Assembly: GCA_947632275.1 (NCBI GenBank)
Contig: CANROR010000045.1
Coordinates: 1-9,657 of the forward strand
Direction of reading: 5' to 3'
From: an uncultured Bacilli bacterium
GTDB taxonomy: Bacteria; Bacillota_I; Bacilli_A; RF39; UBA660
Length of the DNA stretch: 9,657 bases
Made by a program: the position numbers and the translations under genes
In this document: positions 1-5,943 of the stretch, piece by piece
Numbering within the stretch: the first letter of the stretch is position 1
Layout of the letters: every line of letters starts with the position of its first letter
Notes under the pieces: generated by a model
The model's input: only the letters and a program-made list of their open reading frames with translations
Told to the model about the DNA's origin: nothing
The model's database searches: none

Positions 1-332
1 TTCGATTCAACATAACGGTCTATTACAACTATATCACCAGCTTCCAAATGGTCTAAAATGATAGGCGTATTATACCTACGATCAGCCGCATAATAACAAC
101 AAGATACTAAAGCATCAACATTTGGTGCGCCTTCGGGAAACCAGCCTTCACCTATATATGATTTGCCTAAATAAGGTCCTCCAATGATTTTACCGGTCGG
201 GGTATCATACTTGGGAAAAGTATAAGGAAAAACTTTTTTCCCATCCGCTTCTAAAGCCGCAATTAATTTTTTGGTTTGGGTTTCTTTACCACTACAATCG
301 GTTCCTTCAATAACAATTAATTTGCCTTTCAT
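1..332 (-). CDS. tmk: Thymidylate kinase (dTMP kinase), N-terminal part; gene continues beyond the left edge
   Basis: The first 110 residues are visible; the C-terminal half lies outside the window (the family is usually about 200-240 residues). The enzyme phosphorylates dTMP to dTDP with ATP in the cytoplasm. The start MKGKLIVIEG runs into a P-loop at residues 10-18 (GTDCSGKET). A substrate-side block follows (FPKYDTPTGK, 39-48, then GGPYLGK, 51-57), and a DRY signature appears in VVIDRYVES (102-110). The P-loop has Cys-Ser where many relatives have Gly-Ala or Gly-Ser. The ATG overlaps the folA stop in an ATGA (329-332), so translation is probably coupled, and a GGAG lies about 8 bases upstream inside folA. 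It is the last visible gene of the thymidylate operon and directly uses the ThyA product. A related deoxynucleoside kinase is possible but less likely given the context. Confidence 0.93.
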   Translation of the reverse strand, partial: MKGKLIVIEGTDCSGKETQTKKLIAALEADGKKVFPYTFPKYDTPTGKIIGGPYLGKSYIGEGWFPEGAPNVDALVSCCYYAADRRYNTPIILDHLEAGDIVVIDRYVES

Positions 333-814
333 TTTAATTCTCCTTTTTTCTCGTATAAAACTATTTCGTAAGAAATTCCATTTTCTTGATTTTTTACTAA
401 AACCCGTCTTTTATAATTAGTTTTGGCAAAGTTGGGAAAATAAGCATCGGCCGGACTTTCCGCTTTGATTTCAGTTAGATATAGCCTTTCGGCATAAGGT
501 AAAAAAGCTTCATATAATTTAGAACCACCAATAACCATGACTTCTTCATCTAATGTCTTCAAATAGTTTAAAAGTTTAGTAAAATCGTGATAAAGAGTAC
601 CATAAGGAATTTCTTTAATGCTTTTCGATAACACTAAATATTCCCGATTTTCTAGCCTTTGCGGTAAAGACCGATAAGTATTGGCTCCCATCACGATTTT
701 TTTATGCATCGTTAAATTTTTAAAACTTTGCATATCACCCTTTAAGTGCCAAATAAGTTTATTGTCTTTTCCTAATTCATTATTTTGCCCAATGGCAGCA
801 ATCATGCTAATCAT
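329..814 (-). CDS. folA: Dihydrofolate reductase
   Basis: Reduces dihydrofolate to tetrahydrofolate with NADPH, recycling the dihydrofolate made by ThyA. The 161-residue length is typical of bacterial DHFR. Visible signatures are MISMIAAIGQNNELG at the N-terminus, WHLKGDMQSF (22-31) with Asp27 as the expected catalytic acid, the NADPH-binding MGANTYRSLP (42-51), LVLS (60-63) and VIGGSKLY (94-101). I chose the ATG at 814 because an AGGAGG (823-828) sits 8 bases upstream. The frame is open to 874, but that extension would lie inside thyA and has no binding site. A second ATG at 805 is too far from the site. The thyA stop TAA (828-830) is fused to this binding site, so reading is probably coupled to thyA. 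The stop TGA overlaps the tmk start. Confidence 0.97.
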   Translation of the reverse strand: MISMIAAIGQNNELGKDNKLIWHLKGDMQSFKNLTMHKKIVMGANTYRSLPQRLENREYLVLSKSIKEIPYGTLYHDFTKLLNYLKTLDEEVMVIGGSKLYEAFLPYAERLYLTEIKAESPADAYFPNFAKTNYKRRVLVKNQENGISYEIVLYEKKGELK

Positions 815-827
815 ATTTTTTTCCTCC

Positions 828-1727
828 TTATTTAGCAATTTCAAATTTGATTGGGCCATGATGCTTATAGTCATTAATTTTTATATCTTTTAACTCTTGA
901 GAATTATCAAATTGATAAAAATCTTTAATATCCGGATTTATCCAAATCTTTGGGGCTGGAAAATCGCCTAATTCTTTATATCTTTTAATTTGTTCTTTAA
1001 TGCCCTCAATTTGATTAACATAAATATGGGCATCTTTAATACTATAATCAATTTTTCCTGGTTTTAAATTACAAACTTGGGCAATAAGCATTAGTAAAAC
1101 GGAATATTGGGTAACATTAAAAGGTAAACCTAATGGCACATCGCAACTTCTTTGATGCACCCACATATTTAAATAACCATCCGTTACATCCCATTCCGTA
1201 GACCAAACACAACTTGGTAAAACCGCCGTATCTAGATAATCATCTTGCCATAAGGAAATAACTAATCGTCGATCCGTCGGATTTTCTTTTAAGGTTTTAA
1301 TTAATTTATCCGTCAAATTAAATTTATTTACGATATAACCATAAGCCGTTCCAATGGTATGCGCATATTCTTGACCAAAATCTTTAACAACTTCTTTTTT
1401 CACCATTTGGCCATTTTCGCAGACATTTTGCGTCGCATACCATTTGCCATCTTCTTTTATTTCCCATTCGTCCCAAATATGAACATTTCGTTCTTGAAGC
1501 CACCGGACATCATTAGACTTTGCTTGATAAATCCAAAGCATTTCTAAAATAGCTTGGCGAAAATAAAGTTGTTTAGTCGTAAGACACGGAAACTCTTTTT
1601 GTAAATCAAATTTTAAATGATAACTTGGTATTTTAATAGAATTAATACCGGTCCGGTTTTCAACTTCCTTACCTTCTTTTAAAATAGTTTCACATAATTT
1701 AAGATAATCTTGATCCCATTTTGCCAT
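828..1727 (-). CDS. thyA: Thymidylate synthase (ThyA type)
   Basis: Converts dUMP and methylene-tetrahydrofolate to dTMP and dihydrofolate. At 299 residues it is the classical ThyA, not the flavin-dependent ThyX, which fits the presence of folA beside it. Signatures include ENRTGI (23-28), LQERNVHIWDEW (77-88), and LPSCVWSTEWDV (170-181) with nucleophile Cys173. The dUMP phosphate/base-binding QRSCDVPLGLPFN follows (192-204), then DAHIYVNQ (232-239). The insert at about residues 90-120 makes it longer than the 264-residue E. coli enzyme and resembles the longer forms of some Firmicutes. The ATG lies 8 bases after the glyA stop; the stop TAG is itself part of a modest AGAGG ribosome binding site. 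No missing catalytic residue is seen. Confidence 0.99.
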   Translation of the reverse strand: MAKWDQDYLKLCETILKEGKEVENRTGINSIKIPSYHLKFDLQKEFPCLTTKQLYFRQAILEMLWIYQAKSNDVRWLQERNVHIWDEWEIKEDGKWYATQNVCENGQMVKKEVVKDFGQEYAHTIGTAYGYIVNKFNLTDKLIKTLKENPTDRRLVISLWQDDYLDTAVLPSCVWSTEWDVTDGYLNMWVHQRSCDVPLGLPFNVTQYSVLLMLIAQVCNLKPGKIDYSIKDAHIYVNQIEGIKEQIKRYKELGDFPAPKIWINPDIKDFYQFDNSQELKDIKINDYKHHGPIKFEIAK

Positions 1728-1735
1728 GATAACCT

Positions 1736-2959
1736 CTAATAATTAAGGGGAAATTTATGCGTTAACGCTAAAACTTCCTTCTTTAGTTCTTCTAATTTAG
1801 CTTCATCTTGAGCATTTTTTAAAGCTTGAGCTAAAATATGACCAATTTCTTGAAATTCTTTTTCTTTTAGACCACGGGTTGTCATCGCTGGACTTCCTAA
1901 TCTAATTCCACTTGTGACAAATGGTTTTTCACTATCATTTGGAATCGTATTTTTATTAACCGTAATATGAATTTTATCGAGTAATACTTCGGCTTCTTTC
2001 CCAGTTAAGCCCGTCGCACCTTTAACATCCACTAAAATTAAATGGTTGTCGGTTCCCCCTGAAATAATCCGAAAACCTTCTTCTTGTAAAGTATCCGAAA
2101 GAGCTTTGACATTTTTTAAAACTTGTTCTTGATAAGTTTTAAATTCAGGTTGTAAAGCTTCGTAAAAGCTTTGTGCTTTGGCCCCAATCACGTGCATTAA
2201 AGGTCCCCCTTGAATGCCAGGGAAAACTATTTTATCAATTTTTTTGGCAATTTCTTCGTCATTGGTTAAAATAATGCCGCCTCTTGGGCCTCTTAAAGTT
2301 TTATGAGTCGTTGATGTAACCACGTCGGCATAAGGAACAGGTGATGGATGAAGACCAGTGGCCACTAACCCAGCAATATGAGCCATATCTACCATTAAAA
2401 AGGCGCCAATTTCATCACATATTTCTCTAAATTTTTTAAAATCAATGATTCGGGAATAAGCCGATGCCCCCGCGATAATCATTTTAGGTTTTTCAGCTAA
2501 AGCTTTTTGACGGACTGCTTCATAATCAATCATTTCCGTTTCTGGATCTACATCATAATCGACGATACAATAATCTTGACCACTAAAAGATAAAGGATGA
2601 CCATGGGTTAAATGCCCACCATTACTTAAATTCATGCCCATTACTTTATCGCCATGATTAAGTAAAGCTCGATAGACTGCCATATTGGCACTAGAACCCG
2701 AATGAGGTTGAACATTGGCATACTTACAACCAAATAATTTTTTTAAATATTCTTGAGCTTGGGTTTCAAAAACATCAATGTTTTCACATCCACCATAATA
2801 TCTTTTGCCTGGATATCCTTCGGCATATTTATTCGTTAAGATACTCCCTTGTAAAGCTAAAACATCACGAGATGCATAATTTTCACTCGCAATAAGTTCA
2901 ATATTTTCTTCTTGTCTTTGCCGTTCTTTTTTTAATGCATCGGCTAAAATTTTATCCAT
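1736..2959 (-). CDS. glyA: Serine hydroxymethyltransferase
   Basis: PLP-dependent enzyme interconverting serine plus tetrahydrofolate with glycine plus methylene-tetrahydrofolate, so it supplies the one-carbon unit used by ThyA. It has 407 residues, close to the usual 410-420. Key motifs are ELIASENYAS (21-30), the GYPGKRYYGG loop (48-57), VDMAHIAGL (190-198), and STTHKTLRGPRGG (216-228) with Lys220 as the PLP Schiff-base lysine. The carboxylate-binding GIRLGSPAMTTRG is at 351-363. The start ATG overlaps the last 8 bases of the preceding hydrolase gene, and GGAGAGG inside that gene is its ribosome binding site, implying translational coupling. The gene appears intact. Confidence 0.99.
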   Translation of the reverse strand: MDKILADALKKERQRQEENIELIASENYASRDVLALQGSILTNKYAEGYPGKRYYGGCENIDVFETQAQEYLKKLFGCKYANVQPHSGSSANMAVYRALLNHGDKVMGMNLSNGGHLTHGHPLSFSGQDYCIVDYDVDPETEMIDYEAVRQKALAEKPKMIIAGASAYSRIIDFKKFREICDEIGAFLMVDMAHIAGLVATGLHPSPVPYADVVTSTTHKTLRGPRGGIILTNDEEIAKKIDKIVFPGIQGGPLMHVIGAKAQSFYEALQPEFKTYQEQVLKNVKALSDTLQEEGFRIISGGTDNHLILVDVKGATGLTGKEAEVLLDKIHITVNKNTIPNDSEKPFVTSGIRLGSPAMTTRGLKEKEFQEIGHILAQALKNAQDEAKLEELKKEVLALTHKFPLNY

Positions 2960-3455
2960 TTATTTTTACCTCTCCTTCTTTTAAATTCTTTTCACCTATT
3001 AATCTTTTTAATAAATTTAAGCCTTCTTCATGATAAATTCTTTGTGAAGATGCACAATAATCAGTTAAAACAATTGGCCGAATTTTCATTTCCATTAAAT
3101 CCAATGCTGTTTTTAAAACACAACAATCCGTAGAAACGCCGACAATATAAGCCAAATCAATATTTTCTTTAAGTAAAATTTTTCGCATTTCTTCCGTAAT
3201 CGCCGAATAAATATTTTTTTCAATTACATAAGTAGCATAATTCTCTAAATTAAAGACCAAATCAATGTCGGGCTTATCTTTTAAATCATGATAATCAATT
3301 AACTCTTCAATTTTTTTATCATTATTTAAATATTTCGTGACGATAATGGGCCCTTCGTGATAATTTTTAACTAAATCCTCGATTAAAGGAACTATTTGTT
3401 TATTACTATCATTGATAAAACCTTTTTGTAAATCAACTACAATTAAACATTCCAT
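2952..3455 (-). CDS. Isochorismatase-family cysteine hydrolase of unknown substrate
   Basis: A 167-residue single-domain cytoplasmic hydrolase. The family's Asp-Lys-Cys triad is visible: Asp8 in LIVVDLQKGF (4-13), Lys80 in VIEKNIYSA (77-85) and Cys112 in GVSTDCCVLKTALD (106-119), the Cys just before Val being the usual nucleophile. The metal-binding Asp-x-His motif (as in DWHPxxH) of true nicotinamidases is absent; the equivalent place reads VTKYLNNDKK (39-48). PncA function is therefore doubtful, and the protein resembles the broad metal-free amide or vinyl-ether hydrolase group. The ATG at 3455 is preferred because AGGAG (3465-3469) lies 9 bases upstream; the frame stays open to 3497 within folD without a binding site. 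It starts one base after the folD stop and overlaps glyA by 8 bases, so it is firmly part of the one-carbon operon. The substrate cannot be named from sequence. Confidence 0.87.
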   Translation of the reverse strand: MECLIVVDLQKGFINDSNKQIVPLIEDLVKNYHEGPIIVTKYLNNDKKIEELIDYHDLKDKPDIDLVFNLENYATYVIEKNIYSAITEEMRKILLKENIDLAYIVGVSTDCCVLKTALDLMEMKIRPIVLTDYCASSQRIYHEEGLNLLKRLIGEKNLKEGEVKING

Positions 3456-3456
3456 T

Positions 3457-4293
3457 TTATTTTTCTCCTGCGAGTTTAACGACATTATGAAGGACACTGA
3501 TAACGGTCATTGGCCCCACCCCACCGGGAATAGGAGTAATTAAAGAAGCCTTATCTCTAACACTTGCAAAATCAACATCGCCAACTAATTTACCATCAAT
3601 CCGGTTAATGCCAACATCAATTACAATTGCATCCTTTTTTATATATTCGCTCGTAATAAAATTAGGTTTACCAATCGCCACGATTAAAATATCGGCCATT
3701 TTTGTAATTGATGCCAAATTTTTCGTTTTACTATGCGTAATAGTAACGGTCGCATCCCGATTTAATAAAGCTAAGGCTAAAGGACGACCCACAATATTAC
3801 TGCGACCCACGATTACAACATGTTGGCCAGATAAATTAATATGTTCGGCTTCTAATAATTTTATAATTCCTAAGGGCGTGGCCGCTATTACTTTTTCCTT
3901 ATTAGTGGCTAAAGCTCCGACATTTATAATATTAAAGCCATCAACGTCTTTATTAGAATCAATTAAACTCATAATTTTGGCTTCATCAATATGTTCGGGT
4001 AAAGGACTTTGAACTAATATCCCATGCACTTTTGGATCATTATTTAAAGCATTTAATTCTGCGATTAACTCATTTTCGAAAATAGTATCATCAAATTTTT
4101 TTAAAATAACTTTTATTCCTAATTCTTCGCCAATTCGCATTTTATTTCTAACATAAATTTCGCTACTAGGATTATTACCCACCAAAATTATAGTTAACGT
4201 TGGTATAATACCTTGAGCAATTAAAGCCTTAACTTCTTCTCGTAAATTTTCTTGAAGATGGGTTGCACATTTTTTTCCATCAATTATTTTCAT
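3457..4293 (-). CDS. folD: Bifunctional methylenetetrahydrofolate dehydrogenase / methenyltetrahydrofolate cyclohydrolase
   Basis: Interconverts methylene-, methenyl- and 10-formyl-tetrahydrofolate, using NADP(H), in the cytoplasm. It links the pool fed by GlyA to purine and formyl-Met synthesis. At 278 residues it has the usual size. Motifs are SSEIYVRNK (43-51) with Tyr47 and catalytic Lys51, VQSPLP (94-99), KDVDGF (115-120), the nucleotide-binding GRSNIVGRP (163-171), and PIPGGVGPMT (254-263). The commonly seen PCTP is AATP here (137-140), a mild departure outside the catalytic lysine. The ATG has AAGGAGG (4300-4306) 6 bases upstream, fused to the ruvB stop TAA (4305-4307). Confidence 0.98.
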   Translation of the reverse strand: MKIIDGKKCATHLQENLREEVKALIAQGIIPTLTIILVGNNPSSEIYVRNKMRIGEELGIKVILKKFDDTIFENELIAELNALNNDPKVHGILVQSPLPEHIDEAKIMSLIDSNKDVDGFNIINVGALATNKEKVIAATPLGIIKLLEAEHINLSGQHVVIVGRSNIVGRPLALALLNRDATVTITHSKTKNLASITKMADILIVAIGKPNFITSEYIKKDAIVIDVGINRIDGKLVGDVDFASVRDKASLITPIPGGVGPMTVISVLHNVVKLAGEK

Positions 4294-4304
4294 TTCTGGC
4301 CTCC

Positions 4305-5309
4305 TTAAAAAAGTTGTCCTTGGCGAATAATTTTTAAATGTTTATAAGCTTTATCAGTGGCTACCCGGCCGCGGGCCGTTCTTTTAATAAAACCTTCTTG
4401 CAATAAAAAGGGTTCAACGACATCTTCGATGGTTGTTACTTCTTCCCCAATTGCTGTAGCAATTGTTTCGATACCCACCGGTCCCCCATTAAATTTGGTA
4501 ATTAAAGCATTTAAATAATCTATATCAATATTATCTAAACCATATTTATCGACTTTCAAACGGTCTAAGGCTTTTAAGGTAATTTCTAAATTAATAAAGC
4601 CATCACCTTCAACTAAGGCAAAATCCCTTACTCTTTTAAATAACCGATTGGCAATTCGCGGGGTTTTCCGACTTCTTTGCGCTAGTTCCATAGCCGCTTC
4701 ATCATCAATTTGCATATTTAAAACATCGCTCGTTCTTTTAACAATATCTCGAAGTTCTTCATCGGTATAAAATTCTAATTTATTCACTATCCCAAAGCGA
4801 TCACGTAAAGGCGAAGATAAATCCCCAGCTCTAGTTGTGGCCCCTACCAATGTAAAAGGTGGCAAATCAATTTTAATACTTTTGCTTTTACCTTCATTGC
4901 CAATCACAATATCCATTTCAAAATCTTCCATCGCGGGATATAGTATTTCTTCAATATAAGATGGAATGCGGTGAATTTCATCAATAAATAAAACATCACC
5001 TGGTTCTAATGTGGAAAGAATGGCCGCCAAATCACCACTTTTTTCAATGGAAGGACCAGTCGCTGTTTTAATTGAAGTTCCCATTTCATTGGCAATAATA
5101 TGCGCTAATGTTGTTTTTCCTAATCCCGGAGGACCATAAAGCAAAACATGATCTAAGGGTTCATTGCGCATTTTGGCCGCTTCAATAAAAACTTTTAAAT
5201 TTTCTTTAATTTGTTGTTGTCCCACATATTCGCTTAACTTTTGGGGACGAATATTTTTTTCAAAAATATCTTCATCTTTCAAAGAAGAATCAATAATTCG
5301 ATCATCCAT
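4305..5309 (-). CDS. ruvB: Holliday junction branch-migration ATPase RuvB
   Basis: AAA+ motor that, as a hexamer with RuvA, drives branch migration of Holliday junctions in recombination repair. At 334 residues it is full length. Order of motifs: N-terminal LSEYVGQ (25-31), Walker A GPPGLGKTT (59-67), Walker B FIDEIH (108-113), sensor 1 GATTRAG (156-162), the arginine-finger region LRDRFGI (168-174), sensor 2 TPRIANR (216-222), and the C-terminal winged helix with FIKRTARGRVAT (307-318). I chose ATG 5309. An in-frame GTG at 5321 would add four residues, but GAGGG-like sequence sits better for the ATG. This is the first gene of the operon, with a promoter 27 bases upstream. ruvA, its usual neighbour, is not here. 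Confidence 0.98.
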   Translation of the reverse strand: MDDRIIDSSLKDEDIFEKNIRPQKLSEYVGQQQIKENLKVFIEAAKMRNEPLDHVLLYGPPGLGKTTLAHIIANEMGTSIKTATGPSIEKSGDLAAILSTLEPGDVLFIDEIHRIPSYIEEILYPAMEDFEMDIVIGNEGKSKSIKIDLPPFTLVGATTRAGDLSSPLRDRFGIVNKLEFYTDEELRDIVKRTSDVLNMQIDDEAAMELAQRSRKTPRIANRLFKRVRDFALVEGDGFINLEITLKALDRLKVDKYGLDNIDIDYLNALITKFNGGPVGIETIATAIGEEVTTIEDVVEPFLLQEGFIKRTARGRVATDKAYKHLKIIRQGQLF

Positions 5310-5335
5310 TTTGGCCCTCACCCTCTTCTAAAGTA

Positions 5336-5363
5336 ATTATACTATAACAAAATAAATTCTTAA
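5336..5363 (-). promoter_or_regulatory. Probable sigma-A promoter of the ruvB-folD-glyA-thyA-folA-tmk operon
   Basis: Read on the minus strand, a perfect TATAAT (-10) occupies 5336-5341. A TTAAGA (-35, 4 of 6 consensus bases) lies at 5358-5363, with a 16-bp spacer. The -35 lies inside the first copy of the 35-bp tandem repeat. Transcription would begin about 20 bases before the ruvB start, leaving a very short leader with no room for a riboswitch. No other promoter is evident between genes of the operon. Confidence 0.65.
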
Positions 5364-5417
5364 AGTTTAAATTTTTTATTCCCAAAATAAATTCTTAAAG
5401 TTTAAATTTTTTATTCC
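5348..5417. repeat. Perfect 35-bp tandem direct repeat, two copies
   Basis: Copy 1 (5348-5382) and copy 2 (5383-5417) are identical over all 35 bases, each beginning CAAAATAAATTCTTAAAG and ending TTTTTTATTCC, and they abut with no spacer. The unit is about 85% A+T. Copy 1 contributes the -35 box of the leftward ruvB promoter. Copy 2 ends 7 bases before the rightward TTGACA, at the position of an UP element. It looks like a recent slippage or duplication event in a divergent promoter. Confidence 0.97.
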
Positions 5418-5424
5418 TAATTAT

Positions 5425-5454
5425 TTGACAATTTTAAAGACAATTTATTATAAT
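5425..5454 (+). promoter_or_regulatory. Consensus sigma-A promoter of the small membrane protein gene
   Basis: TTGACA (5425-5430) and TATAAT (5449-5454) are both perfect consensus hexamers, with an 18-bp spacer. Initiation is expected near 5461, giving a leader of about 24 bases that contains the strong AAGGAGGT site (5473-5480). This is the best match to consensus of any promoter I see in the window, suggesting strong vegetative expression of the gene. Confidence 0.88.
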
Positions 5455-5484
5455 TAAAATAGTTAAAAATGGAAGGAGGTAAAA

Positions 5485-5910
5485 ATGGATACTGCGCAAT
5501 ATAATGAATTAGTTAATTTACTAGTTAATTACTTAAAAATAGCAATACCTATTTTTCTAATTGTTTTAATTGTTCAAATCGTAGCTATGTGGAAGTTATT
5601 TAGTAAAGCTGGCGAAGCTGGTTGGAAAGCTTTAATTCCAATTTACAATTTATACATTTATTATAAAATCGCGAGAATACCTAATCTTTATTGGCTTTAT
5701 TTACTTTTAACGGTTATTTCTGTTATTCCTAACCAAATCGTAGTTTATATTTCCTTAATTGGTATCGTGGCGATTACTATCTATCATTCTTATAAATTAT
5801 CTACGGCTTATGGCCATGGTGTTGGTTATACATTTGGTTTATTATTCTTAAATACGATTTTCCTATTAATTTTAGGATTCGGTTCATCAGAATATAAATT
5901 AGAAAAATAA
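5485..5910 (+). CDS. Small four-helix integral membrane protein, DUF5684-like
   Basis: A 141-residue membrane protein of unknown function. Hydrophobic segments at about residues 17-35, 66-83, 84-102 and 115-132 suggest four transmembrane helices. Between helices 1 and 2 lies MWKLFSKAGEAGWKALIPIY (35-54), and near the C-terminus are LSTAYGHGVGYTFGLLF (105-121) and ILGFGSSEY (129-137). From memory, the sequence resembles the DUF5684 family (motifs of the type KAGxxGWxxxIPIYN and ILGFGxxxY); I could not check this. No catalytic or metal-binding pattern stands out. AAGGAGGT (5473-5480) sits 4 bases before the ATG. It is a one-gene transcription unit with its own consensus promoter and terminator, divergent from the ruvB operon. 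Confidence 0.88.
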   Translation: MDTAQYNELVNLLVNYLKIAIPIFLIVLIVQIVAMWKLFSKAGEAGWKALIPIYNLYIYYKIARIPNLYWLYLLLTVISVIPNQIVVYISLIGIVAITIYHSYKLSTAYGHGVGYTFGLLFLNTIFLLILGFGSSEYKLEK

Positions 5911-5933
5911 AAAGTGGTCCAACCACTTTTTTT
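5910..5933. terminator. Intrinsic terminator between two convergent genes, probably bidirectional
   Basis: The arms AAAAGTGGT (5910-5918) and ACCACTTTT (5922-5930) are a perfect 9-bp inverted repeat around a CCA loop; the innermost pairs probably open in RNA. A run of seven T (5927-5933) follows on the plus strand. On the minus strand the A-tract of the left arm reads as T after the hairpin. It begins at the last base of the membrane protein stop and lies 11 bases past the end of the converging gene, so it can serve both. Confidence 0.9.
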
Positions 5934-5943
5934 ATGCCTAAAT

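Noticed and set aside
815..874. Upstream extension of folA by 20 residues
   Set aside because: It lies inside the 3' end of thyA, has no ribosome binding site, and the canonical DHFR N-terminus begins at the ATG at 814 behind AGGAGG.
2952..3455. Nicotinamidase (PncA) assignment for the cysteine hydrolase
   Set aside because: The metal-binding Asp and His residues of PncA are not present where expected, although the catalytic triad is.
3456..3497. Upstream extension of the cysteine hydrolase by 14 residues
   Set aside because: It lies inside folD, is not family-like, and the AGGAG at 3465-3469 points to the ATG at 3455.
3608..4012. 134-codon plus-strand open frame opposite folD
   Set aside because: A shadow of folD on the other strand, with no binding site or promoter and composition explained by the real gene.
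5310..5345. Folate (THF) riboswitch in front of the ruvB/folD operon
   Set aside because: The predicted leader is only about 20 bases, too short for any known folate riboswitch.
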